Shown here: piece after piece, positions 8,665-16,384 of the stretch | How the letters are laid out: each line of letters opens with the position of its first letter | Numbering within the stretch: position 1 is the first letter of the stretch | Source of the DNA: JBGRPZ01 sp041725955 | Lineage (GTDB): Bacteria; Bacteroidota; Bacteroidia; Bacteroidales; JBGRPZ01 | Direction of reading: 5' to 3' | Length of the DNA stretch: 64,000 nucleotides | NCBI GenBank assembly: GCA_041725955.1 | Contig: JBGRQE010000002.1 | Span: 80,486-144,485 of the forward strand | Position numbers and translations under genes: made by a program | The notes under the pieces: model-generated | The model's database searches: none | Told to the model about the DNA's origin: nothing | What the model saw: only the letters and a program-made list of their open reading frames with translations

Positions 8665-8704
8665 TTGTTTCTGGTAATAGGTTAGATAGCGTAGAAGCTA
8701 CGGC

Positions 8705-9910
8705 CTATTTATTTTTTTCTTCATAGATTTCGTAAGAATCAGAAGCAATCATAAGTTCCTCGTCGGTTGGAACAACCATTACGGTAACTTTAGAATTTTC
8801 TTTAGTAAGAATAGCTTCATCACCACGAACCTTTTGTTTATCCATGTCTAAATCAACACCAATAAATTCAAGACCTTGAAGCGATTTAATTCTGGTATCT
8901 ATATCGTTTTCACCAATTCCTCCGGTAAATACAATTGTGTCAACACCACCCATTGCAGCAGCATAAGCACCAATATATTTCTTCACTCTATATTGGAACA
9001 TCTCTAAAGCAATAGCAGCGCGATGATTACCTTCTTTTGCAGCATCTTCGATATCTCTCATATCAGAAGAAACACCACTAATACCTTGCATACCACTGTG
9101 TTTGTTTACAAGGGTTGAGGTATAAGGAAGGCTTAGTTTTTCCTTGTCTGCAATATAAAGCAATGCACCAACATCTAAATCGCCACAACGAGTTCCCATA
9201 AGAACACCTTCTGTAGGGGTCATACCCATACTGGTATCAACCGACTCGCCATTTTTTATAGCAGTAACAGAACCACCGTTTCCTAAGTGGCAGGTAATCA
9301 TTTTAAGATCTTTGATGTCTTTACCAAGGATTTCTGCAGCACGTGCTGAAACATATTTATGACTGGTTCCGTGAAAACCATAGCGACGAATGCTATACTT
9401 CTCGTATAAAGAGTATGGAATACCATATAAATAAGCATGCTCGGGCATGGTTTGGTGGAATGCAGTATCAAAAACTCCTGCTTGCAATACGTTAGGCAAA
9501 AGTTCTTTCATAGCATAAATACCCTTCAAGTTTGGAGGGTTGTGAAGAGGAGCAAGGTCGGTGCATCTTTCCAAAGCTTCAATAACTTCGTCGGTAATAA
9601 GAACACTACCATTAAAAGCTTCACCAGCATGAACAACACGATGACCTACACAACTAATTTCTTCAAGTTCTTTGATGCTTCCATACTTCTCGCTAATTAA
9701 AACGCCAAGTAAAAACTCAATGCCTTGCTGATGATCTAAGATTTCTCCTTCAAGAGTAACCTTGGTGCCATCATTACGTTTATGTTTAATTGCAGCACCC
9801 TTCAAGCCAATTTTCTCTACAAGACCCTTTGCCAGTACTTCTTTTTCTGGCATTTCAAAAAGTTGGTATTTGATAGAAGAGCTACCACAGTTTAGAACTA
9901 TTGTTTTCAT
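8705..9910 (-). CDS. ackA: Acetate kinase
   Basis: A 401-residue ASKHA-superfamily kinase that converts acetyl phosphate and ADP into acetate and ATP in fermentation, or the reverse to activate acetate. Family motifs are complete: NCGSSSIKYQLF at the N-terminus, VGHRVVHAGEAF, FDTAFHQTMPEHAYLYGIP, RRYGFHGTSHKYV, HLGNGGSVTAI and FTGGIGEND. It is the last gene of a minus-strand run pta, 3-hydroxyacyl-CoA dehydrogenase, ackA, lying 32 bases after the dehydrogenase. The order lets one transcript supply both steps from acetyl-CoA to acetate. Confidence 0.98.
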   Translation of the reverse strand: MKTIVLNCGSSSIKYQLFEMPEKEVLAKGLVEKIGLKGAAIKHKRNDGTKVTLEGEILDHQQGIEFLLGVLISEKYGSIKELEEISCVGHRVVHAGEAFNGSVLITDEVIEALERCTDLAPLHNPPNLKGIYAMKELLPNVLQAGVFDTAFHQTMPEHAYLYGIPYSLYEKYSIRRYGFHGTSHKYVSARAAEILGKDIKDLKMITCHLGNGGSVTAIKNGESVDTSMGMTPTEGVLMGTRCGDLDVGALLYIADKEKLSLPYTSTLVNKHSGMQGISGVSSDMRDIEDAAKEGNHRAAIALEMFQYRVKKYIGAYAAAMGGVDTIVFTGGIGENDIDTRIKSLQGLEFIGVDLDMDKQKVRGDEAILTKENSKVTVMVVPTDEELMIASDSYEIYEEKNK

Positions 9911-9942
9911 TTTGAAATCCTAATTATTCCTTTGCTACTTGA

Positions 9943-10905
9943 TTAATTAAACTCTGTAAAACTGATTGATTGGCTTACAGGATTACCTTCAATATAGTTA
10001 TAGAATCCTTTACCAGACATTCTTCCAGTATGATTAGCTCTTACCAAACGCTTAATTAAAGGAGAAGCCTTGTATTTGTTGTCGCCAAATTCAGCATACA
10101 AGTTTTCCATATACTTAAGCACTTTGTCCAAACCAATTCTATCAGCCATTTCGAAAGGACCAAAATGATAACCAGAAGCTTGTCTCATTGCTTCGTCGAT
10201 ATCTTTGATAGAAGCAACGCCTTCCATTAAAATATCGCAAGCTTCGTTGATAACGGTAACCATCATTCTGGTAGACACATTACCTGGAGACTCGTTTAGC
10301 TTGATTACCTTACGGCCAATCATAGTAGCAAATTTTTCTGCTTGCTTAAATGATTCTTCAGAAGTGAAGATAGCTTTTACCACTTCGATAATTTCAGTTT
10401 TATCGAATGGTTGCATAAAGTGCATGCCAATAGCTCTTTCTGGGTGCTTCAAAATAGTAGCAAGGTCAGAAATCATTAAGGTAGCAGTGTTGGAAGCGAT
10501 AATAGTATCTGTGCTAACAACAGCTTCGATTTGCTTGAAAACTTCTTTTCTGGTTTCAAGACTGGTTCCACGACGACTAGAGTGGATAGCTTCAATAACT
10601 ACGTCGCAATCGTGAAGGTCTTGAAAGTTTGATGAACCTTGAATTCTGGAAAGAATAGACCTCTTGTCGCCAGGAGTCATTCCCCAGTTTGAGATTATAT
10701 TATCTAATTTTGCAGCGATTTCATGTTTGATTTCTTCAACACGCTCATCGTTGATATCAATAAAGATAACATCGATACCGTATTCGCTTACAACTCTAGT
10801 AATTTCTTGCCCAACGGTACCACAACCAACGATACCTACCTTTTGGATCATTCCTTTAGGTTGGATTTTCTTTCCTAAGCTGAAATCTGATAATGTTTCG
10901 GCCAT
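9943..10905 (-). CDS. 3-hydroxyacyl-CoA (probably 3-hydroxybutyryl-CoA) dehydrogenase
   Basis: A 320-residue NAD(P)-dependent dehydrogenase of the Hbd/FadB-NTD family, which interconverts 3-hydroxyacyl-CoA and acetoacetyl-type CoA esters. It has the N-terminal Rossmann motif VGIVGCGTVGQEI with acidic FIDIN at the end of the second strand, catalytic-region IGMHFMQP (usual form HFFNP), and the C-terminal helical domain with FGPFEMADRIGLDKVL and GRMSGKGFYNY. About 30 residues precede the Rossmann fold. It sits between pta and ackA with gaps of 43 and 32 bases, so it is probably co-transcribed. The position suggests a link between C4-CoA metabolism and the acetyl phosphate pathway; the exact substrate is not proved. 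Confidence 0.88.
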   Translation of the reverse strand: MAETLSDFSLGKKIQPKGMIQKVGIVGCGTVGQEITRVVSEYGIDVIFIDINDERVEEIKHEIAAKLDNIISNWGMTPGDKRSILSRIQGSSNFQDLHDCDVVIEAIHSSRRGTSLETRKEVFKQIEAVVSTDTIIASNTATLMISDLATILKHPERAIGMHFMQPFDKTEIIEVVKAIFTSEESFKQAEKFATMIGRKVIKLNESPGNVSTRMMVTVINEACDILMEGVASIKDIDEAMRQASGYHFGPFEMADRIGLDKVLKYMENLYAEFGDNKYKASPLIKRLVRANHTGRMSGKGFYNYIEGNPVSQSISFTEFN

Positions 10906-10948
10906 TTTTGAATAATTTATCTATTTACCACTACAATTAAAAAAACGA

Positions 10949-11950
10949 TTAGTTATTGGCAGCTTGATTTGCTGTAATAGCAACCAGGTTGACAATATCT
11001 TCTACAGAACAACCTCTTGAAAGATCATTGATTGGAGCAGCCATTCCCTGAAGTACAGGACCAATAGCTTCGGCTCCAGCAAGACGTTGAACTAATTTGT
11101 AAGCAATATTTCCTACCTCAAGAGAAGGGAAAACAAGAACATTTGCTTGTCCTGCAATTTCGCTACCAGGAGCTTTGCTCATGCCAACTGCTTTAACGAT
11201 TGCGGCATCAGCCTGAAGTTCACCGTCAACCTTTAGGTCTGGGGCCATTTCTTTTGCAATCTTAGTAGCATTTACCATTTTGTCAACCTTTTCGTGCTTA
11301 GCACTACCTTTAGTTGAGAAGCTAAGCATAGCAACTTTAGGCTCGAATCCACCAATGTTTCTTGCAGTCTTTGCTGATTCGACAGCGATTTCAGCAATTT
11401 CTTTTTCGCTAGGGTCAGGGTTTACAGCACAATCAGCAAAAACCATTAAACCGTTTTCACCATATTCTTTTTTGTCTGTAAACATTAAAAATGCACCAGA
11501 AACAGCACTTACACCTGGTAAAGTTTTTACAACCTGAAAAGCAGGTCTCAAAACGTCGCCAGTTGCATTAGCAGCTCCTGCAACTTCACCATCGGCATCG
11601 CCATTTTTGATGATTAGTGTTGCTAAGTACAAAGGATCTTCAACCAATTTGGTTGCTTGTTCAATAGTCATCCCTTTCTTTTTACGAAGCTCGGCAAGCA
11701 TTTCTGCATAAAGAGCTTTTTTCTCGTGTTGAATAGGGTCGATAATCTCTGCTTTGTTGATGTTTGAGAGACTAAATTCAGTTGACATTTCCTGAATTCT
11801 ATCTGGATTGCCTATAAGAACTACTTGTGCAATACCCTCGCTAAGAATGATATCAGCAGCTTTAAGGGTTCTTTCTTCGGTACCTTCTGGTAGAACAATT
11901 TTCTTGTTTGCTACCTTGGCTCTTTCTCGGATCTGTTGAATTAACTCCAT
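10949..11950 (-). CDS. pta: Phosphate acetyltransferase
   Basis: A 333-residue short-form phosphotransacetylase that exchanges CoA and phosphate on acetyl groups. It has the catalytic PTA domain only, without the N-terminal regulatory DRTGG part of the long enterobacterial form. Recognisable segments are KIVLPEGTEERTLKAA, DGEVAGAANATGDVLRPA, FADCAVNPDPS, MLSFSTKGSAKHEKVDK, VDGELQADAAIV and NVLVFPSLEVGNIAYKLVQR. It is the first gene of the pta-dehydrogenase-ackA operon, with a TAnnTTTG box 46 bases upstream. Confidence 0.97.
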   Translation of the reverse strand: MELIQQIRERAKVANKKIVLPEGTEERTLKAADIILSEGIAQVVLIGNPDRIQEMSTEFSLSNINKAEIIDPIQHEKKALYAEMLAELRKKKGMTIEQATKLVEDPLYLATLIIKNGDADGEVAGAANATGDVLRPAFQVVKTLPGVSAVSGAFLMFTDKKEYGENGLMVFADCAVNPDPSEKEIAEIAVESAKTARNIGGFEPKVAMLSFSTKGSAKHEKVDKMVNATKIAKEMAPDLKVDGELQADAAIVKAVGMSKAPGSEIAGQANVLVFPSLEVGNIAYKLVQRLAGAEAIGPVLQGMAAPINDLSRGCSVEDIVNLVAITANQAANN

Positions 11951-11996
11951 TATCCTCTTTAAAATTAACTTGTTAGCGGATTCCGTCTGTTGCGCG

Positions 11997-12004
11997 CAAA
12001 ATTA
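11997..12004 (-). promoter_or_regulatory. -7 promoter box for the pta operon
   Basis: Minus strand reads TAATTTTG, an exact TAnnTTTG match, 46 bases before the pta ATG. TTCG lies 19 bases upstream of the box and is a one-mismatch candidate for the -33 TTTG element. Confidence 0.5.
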
Positions 12005-12214
12005 ACATTATTTCATTCAAACGCGAATCTAAACATGGGAAATATTGAATCTTTATTTTAAATTTTGAAAGAGTTTAAATTTCAATACCAAGGAGTGTAA
12101 TATCTTTCAAATCCGTGTGTTGTTACCCTTTAGATAGTGTTTTGTTGCTTTTTTTAAAGCTTTTTTTACGAATTGTTAAGTGTTTTTAGTCTTGGCGACG
12201 GTTTGTAAATATTG

Positions 12215-12222
12215 TACTTTTG
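12215..12222 (+). promoter_or_regulatory. -7 promoter box for the DUF4271-hemD operon
   Basis: TACTTTTG is an exact TAnnTTTG match, with TTGG at 12192-12195 as a -33 element at 19 bases spacing. It ends 15 bases before the ATG at 12238 and overlaps the TTG at 12220 that would otherwise open the reading frame. Confidence 0.6.
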
Positions 12223-12237
12223 TTCAAAAATTTGTCT

Positions 12238-13092
12238 ATGCACGAACAGTCGTCCGTCAAAATATATAATAATAAAAAGGCTAAAGCTTATTGGGTTACA
12301 AAAGAAAACTCTAAACAACCTGATGCTGTAGTGCGCGATGATCATCAGACCTACCAAGAGTTTAAAGCCGATAGTAACTATAGTAGTTTTTCTCAATTTT
12401 CTTCTAAAGATATTTTGTCACTAAAGGAGGGAGTTGTTCCTAATAAGAGTTATTCTGCGAATGTTGAATTGGCGGCTTTGTTTTTGATGATATTTTTCAT
12501 GGCCTTGTTTCGCTATTTTAAAAATACTCGCTTTGATCAGTTCGTATTTGCTCCTTTCCATTTAAAATCACCACAGACGATTTTAAAAGAAGGACAAATT
12601 CTAAATGAAAATTTAGGGGTGTTCTTTATTTTTAATTATCTCTTGATTGGGGCTTTGTTTTTATTTTCTGGTTATGGGTATTATGTGAAATTTCCATTTC
12701 TTCCCATTTCTGAATTAAATTTAATTTGGATCTTTTTTTCTTTTTTAGGTTTATTTTGTTTTTTGAAAATTTTTGTTGTTCAGCTTGTTTCGTATTTATT
12801 CAATGAGAAGGGTGTTGTAAAAGATTATCTTGGATTATTTTTGCTATATACAAGTGTTCAAGGCATATATCTTTTGCCATTAATTTTGGGATGGACAGTT
12901 TTGCAGTATGGTATTTTTTTATGGTTAGCAATCTTGTGGGTGGTATTTAACTTCATATTTAGAATTTTTCAATTGTATTTATGTGGAAGACAATTGTATG
13001 GTTTTTCAAATTATCATATTATTTTATATCTTTGCACCCTCGAAATTTTACCAATTGCACTTATTGTTAAAGCATTTTTTCTAGTGAATTAA
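12238..13092 (+). CDS. DUF4271 integral membrane protein
   Basis: A 284-residue inner-membrane protein. After a soluble, charged N-terminus of about 70 residues come about six hydrophobic segments: LAALFLMIFFMALFRYF, FFIFNYLLIGALFLFSGY, IWIFFSFLGLFCFLKIFVV, LFLLYTSVQGIYLLPLIL, FLWLAILWVVFNFIFRIF and LCTLEILPIALIVKAFFL. This matches the DUF4271 family, which in Bacteroidota commonly precedes hemD as here. Its function is unknown. The ATG is chosen over an upstream TTG (12220) that lies in the promoter. Its stop codon shares one base with the downstream hemD start (TAATG), which suggests translational coupling. Confidence 0.8.
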   Translation: MHEQSSVKIYNNKKAKAYWVTKENSKQPDAVVRDDHQTYQEFKADSNYSSFSQFSSKDILSLKEGVVPNKSYSANVELAALFLMIFFMALFRYFKNTRFDQFVFAPFHLKSPQTILKEGQILNENLGVFFIFNYLLIGALFLFSGYGYYVKFPFLPISELNLIWIFFSFLGLFCFLKIFVVQLVSYLFNEKGVVKDYLGLFLLYTSVQGIYLLPLILGWTVLQYGIFLWLAILWVVFNFIFRIFQLYLCGRQLYGFSNYHIILYLCTLEILPIALIVKAFFLVN

Positions 13093-13904
13093 TGATTTCA
13101 AGCGATTGGTATAAAAGTAGTTATTGTAATAATAAAAACTCCGGAAAATTGAAAGTTAAGAATATTCTTGTTTCACAACCAAAGCCTGCGGATCTAGAAA
13201 AGTCTCCGTATGGAGAACTTGCAAAAAAATTTAATCTTTCTATTGATTTTCGTAAATTCATTAAAATAGAGGGAATTCCCGCTCGTGAATTTAGGAAAGA
13301 TAGAGTTTCTATTTTAGATCATACTGCCGTAATTTTTACGAGTAGAAATGCAGTTGATCATTTCTTTCGTATCGCAAAGGAAATGCGTGTGGAAGTACCT
13401 GATACCATGAAATACTTCTGTATAACAGAGTCTACGGCTTTGTACTTGCAGAAATATGTTCAGTACCGTAAGAGGAAAATATTTTTTGGAAATCAGATTT
13501 TCGCTCAATTGATGGATGTCATTAAAAAACATAAAAGCGAAAAGTTTTTTCTACCTTGCACTGATGCCGCTAAGCTTTCTATGCTTAAAATGCTTGATGA
13601 TGCAGGGATAAAATATTCCAAAGCGATTATTTATAAAACTGTGTCCAGCGATTTATCTGATATAAAAATCGAGGACTATGATATGTTAATCTTTTTCAGC
13701 CCTTCAGGAGTAGAATCCTTGTTTGAAAATTTCCCAGATTATAATCAAGGAGATACTGTTATTGCAACTTTAGGGCCAGCCACTGCTAAAGCCGTTGAAA
13801 AGCATAAATTGAAGTTAAATATTAATGCTCCAACAAAAGTAGCTCCTTCTATGACTATGGCCATAGATCAGTTTTTGGTTGAGTTGAAGAAGAAGAAAAA
13901 ATAA
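13092..13904 (+). CDS. hemD: Uroporphyrinogen-III synthase (HemD family)
   Basis: A 270-residue HemD-family protein that would close and invert the D ring of hydroxymethylbilane to give uroporphyrinogen III for haem and sirohaem. Typical features are ILVSQPKP at the start of domain 1, the DHTAVIFTSRNAVDHFF segment, MLIFFSPSGVESLF and IATLGPATAKAVEKHKL in domain 2. The ATG at 13092 overlaps the previous stop by one base. The first 19 residues (MISSDWYKSSYCNNKNSGK) do not resemble the family, and TTG at 13149 (LKVKNILVSQ) gives a more usual 251-residue protein, so either start is possible. A long hairpin follows at 13919. Confidence 0.88.
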   Translation: MISSDWYKSSYCNNKNSGKLKVKNILVSQPKPADLEKSPYGELAKKFNLSIDFRKFIKIEGIPAREFRKDRVSILDHTAVIFTSRNAVDHFFRIAKEMRVEVPDTMKYFCITESTALYLQKYVQYRKRKIFFGNQIFAQLMDVIKKHKSEKFFLPCTDAAKLSMLKMLDDAGIKYSKAIIYKTVSSDLSDIKIEDYDMLIFFSPSGVESLFENFPDYNQGDTVIATLGPATAKAVEKHKLKLNINAPTKVAPSMTMAIDQFLVELKKKKK

Positions 13905-13918
13905 GAGCTTTTATCCGG

Positions 13919-13963
13919 AAATGTACTTTGTCGAAGTAGGCTTTTGACAAAGTACATTTTTTT
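13919..13963 (+). terminator. Terminator or regulatory hairpin between hemD and rnpA
   Basis: A 14-bp stem, AAATGTACTTTGTC (13919-13932) with GACAAAGTACATTT (13946-13959), 13-base loop, followed by a T tract. Only about 20 bases separate it from the rnpA TTG start at 13984. Confidence 0.75.
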
Positions 13964-13983
13964 AATTTTTAATATTTTGAACA

Positions 13984-14367
13984 TTGAAAGCTACTTTTAA
14001 GAAGAATGAACGTTTGTGTGGAAAGAAACAGATAGCTGAACTGTTCGGATGTGGAAATTCTGAGTTTGTTTATCCTTTTAAAATGTTAATTTTAGAAGAT
14101 GAATTAAAAGAATCGGAGCCGTCTGTGCAAGTATTGATCTCTGTTCCCAAAAAGTATTTTCGTAAAGCTTACCAGCGTAATTCAATGAAGCGCTTAATTA
14201 GAGAGGCTTATAGGGATAATAAGAGTGGCTTGGTTCTTGCATGTGAAAGCAAAAAGATACAATTGCAGATTGCCCTAATATATGTAGCGAAAGAAGCTCT
14301 TGACTATGTCTACATAGAAAAGAAAATGAAGGAAGCGTTGCAGAGAATAACAAAACTTTATGAGTAA
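13984..14367 (+). CDS. rnpA: Ribonuclease P protein component
   Basis: A 127-residue basic protein subunit of RNase P, which binds the RNA subunit and helps it trim pre-tRNA 5' leaders. It opens with TTG (LKATFKKNERLCGKKQI); no ATG is available upstream. The core is recognisable: VLISVPKKYFRKAYQRN, then SMKRLIREAYR, the conserved basic helix. It overlaps yidD by 8 bases. The rnpA-yidD pairing is widespread in bacteria, though here rpmH and yidC are not adjacent. The hairpin just upstream leaves little room for a separate promoter. Confidence 0.93.
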   Translation: MKATFKKNERLCGKKQIAELFGCGNSEFVYPFKMLILEDELKESEPSVQVLISVPKKYFRKAYQRNSMKRLIREAYRDNKSGLVLACESKKIQLQIALIYVAKEALDYVYIEKKMKEALQRITKLYE

Positions 14368-14581
14368 GTTATTAGGAAAATTTTTTATTCTGTTAATCCG
14401 AATATATCAATATACTCTTTCTCCTTTTATAGGGAAACAATGTCGCTATTCTCCAACTTGCTCGGTTTATGGAATTCAAGCGATCAAAAAGTATGGGCCA
14501 TTCAAAGGAGGGTGGCTTACGATAAAAAGGGTTCTTTCTTGCCATCCGTGGGGGGGAAGTGGATATGATCCTGTTCCTTAA
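14360..14581 (+). CDS. yidD: Membrane protein insertion efficiency factor YidD
   Basis: A 73-residue protein of the YidD family, which helps YidC-dependent insertion of inner-membrane proteins. The hallmark sequence is complete: YQYTLSPFIGKQCRYSPTCS, then YGIQAIKKYGPFKGGWLTIKR and CHPWGGSGYDPVP at the C-terminus. An amphipathic N-terminal helix (LLGKFFILLIRIYQ) is typical. It overlaps rnpA by 8 bases and precedes the S41 protease by 17 bases. Confidence 0.95.
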   Translation: MSKLLGKFFILLIRIYQYTLSPFIGKQCRYSPTCSVYGIQAIKKYGPFKGGWLTIKRVLSCHPWGGSGYDPVP

Positions 14582-14598
14582 TTTACTCTTACCAAAAA

Positions 14599-16332
14599 AT
14601 GGATTTTATGATAAAGAGAATAAAAAGACTAAACCTAACTTATTTTTTAGCGATTGCTTTTTTATGTTTCCTCAGTAACTTGGGAACTGCACAAGAGAAA
14701 AATGATAACAATTTCGAGATAGCAAAAAGTCTTGATATATATTCAACTATTGTTAAGGAAGTAAATACAACATATGTTGATGATGTTAATCAAGGTGAAC
14801 TTACTAAGGTTAGTATTGATGCAATGCTCAAACAACTAGATCCTTATACTGTATATATCCCTGAGTCACAAGTAGAAGATTATCGTTTTATGACCACTGG
14901 TCAGTATGGTGGTATTGGGTCTATTATTCAGCAAAGAGGTGACTATGTTATTATTGCTGAACCTTACAAGGGGTGGCCTGCACAAAAGGCTGGACTTATG
15001 GCAGGAGATACAATCATTTCTATAGACGGGAAAGATGTTACAGGAAAAGGTAACGAAAAGGTAAGCCAAATGCTAAAAGGTGAGCCAGGAACTACTTTGT
15101 CTATTCAACTTAATAGGTATGGCGCAAAAGAACCTTTAAAGAAAGAACTTACAAGAGAAAAAATACAAGTTGATGATATTCCTTATTATGGAATGTTAGA
15201 CGATAATGTTGCCTATATTAAATTAACAGGATTTACTCAAGGTGTTGCTTCTGAATTAAAAGAACATTTTCAGGAGTTAAAAAAAGATAATACTGTAAAA
15301 GGCCTCGTTCTTGACCTTAGAGGCAATGGTGGAGGTTTACTAAGTGAAGCTGTTGATATTGTTAATGCCTTTGTGAAACGAAATGAAGAAGTTGTTACTA
15401 CTCGCGGTCGTGCAGAAAAAGAGCATGTGTTTAAAACCAGAATGAATCCTTTGGATACAGATATTCCATTAATCGTTTTGATCAATAAAGGAAGTGCTTC
15501 TGCGAGTGAGATTGTTTCAGGTGCGATTCAAGATTTAGATCGTGGTGTGATTGTAGGCCAAAGAAGTTTCGGTAAAGGATTGGTGCAAAATGTTGTTCCT
15601 TTAGAATATAATGCAAAAATGAAAATTACTATTGCAAAGTATTATATTCCTAGTGGACGATGTATTCAAGCAATCGATTATTCTCATAAAGATTCAAAAG
15701 GTCATTTTGAAAATATTCCAGATTCTTTAATTCATGAGTTTAAGACAAAAAATGGCAGACCTGTATTTGATGGTGGAGGAATTACTCCAGACTTTAAAAC
15801 AAAACCAATGAACTTTGAAGAGATTTCAGCCTATCTATATGCCAAGAATTTCTTTTTCGACTTTGCTACGATGTATAGAGTGAAAAATGCTGAAATTGAA
15901 TCTCCTGATAAATTTAGAGTTTCTGATGCGATTTATGATGAATTTCTTGAGTTTCTAAAGACTAGAGAATTTGATTTTAAACCTCATGGTTTGATTGTTA
16001 TTGATGATCTTGAAAAGAGTGCAAAATTTGGCGGATATTTAGAGAAGATTGAAGATCAAATGCAAGCCCTTAAAGATAGCATTGTGAAAAGTAAAGAGTA
16101 TAGTTTAGAGAAATTTAAGCCTCAGATTAAAGAACTACTGAGAAATGAAATTGTATCTCGATATTATTATCAAAAGGGTCGTGTAATTACAGCATTGATA
16201 GATGATCCGGAAATTACAAAATCAATTGAGATCCTAAATGACCAACAATTGTATAATGATATATTGTCTGGAAAATACAAGCAACCAGAAGAGAAAAAGG
16301 ATGCAAAAGAGGGGTTAGACGAAAAGAAATAA
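14599..16332 (+). CDS. S41-family C-terminal processing protease
   Basis: A 577-residue exported serine protease of the CtpA/Prc family, which trims C-termini of envelope proteins. It has an N-terminal signal or anchor (about residues 13-33), a PDZ domain about residues 95-175 (GQYGGIGSIIQ, AGLMAGDTIISIDGKDV), and the S41 core with VLDLRGNGGGLLSEAVDI, the nucleophile in KGSASASEIV (about Ser301) and the general base in RSFGKGLVQ (about Lys326). A C-terminal extension of about 180 residues ends in a Lys/Glu-rich tail. ATG 14599 is used; ATG 14608 is an equally good start. It follows yidD closely. Confidence 0.93.
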   Translation: MDFMIKRIKRLNLTYFLAIAFLCFLSNLGTAQEKNDNNFEIAKSLDIYSTIVKEVNTTYVDDVNQGELTKVSIDAMLKQLDPYTVYIPESQVEDYRFMTTGQYGGIGSIIQQRGDYVIIAEPYKGWPAQKAGLMAGDTIISIDGKDVTGKGNEKVSQMLKGEPGTTLSIQLNRYGAKEPLKKELTREKIQVDDIPYYGMLDDNVAYIKLTGFTQGVASELKEHFQELKKDNTVKGLVLDLRGNGGGLLSEAVDIVNAFVKRNEEVVTTRGRAEKEHVFKTRMNPLDTDIPLIVLINKGSASASEIVSGAIQDLDRGVIVGQRSFGKGLVQNVVPLEYNAKMKITIAKYYIPSGRCIQAIDYSHKDSKGHFENIPDSLIHEFKTKNGRPVFDGGGITPDFKTKPMNFEEISAYLYAKNFFFDFATMYRVKNAEIESPDKFRVSDAIYDEFLEFLKTREFDFKPHGLIVIDDLEKSAKFGGYLEKIEDQMQALKDSIVKSKEYSLEKFKPQIKELLRNEIVSRYYYQKGRVITALIDDPEITKSIEILNDQQLYNDILSGKYKQPEEKKDAKEGLDEKK

Positions 16333-16384
16333 ATCAATTTTGAATATTTAGTTCCAGAAAAGAACTACGTTTTAATTTTATAGT

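Noticed and set aside
10205..10615. 136-codon plus-strand frame antisense to the dehydrogenase gene
   Set aside because: Overlaps a clear real gene entirely; no domain; composition of a reverse-strand shadow.
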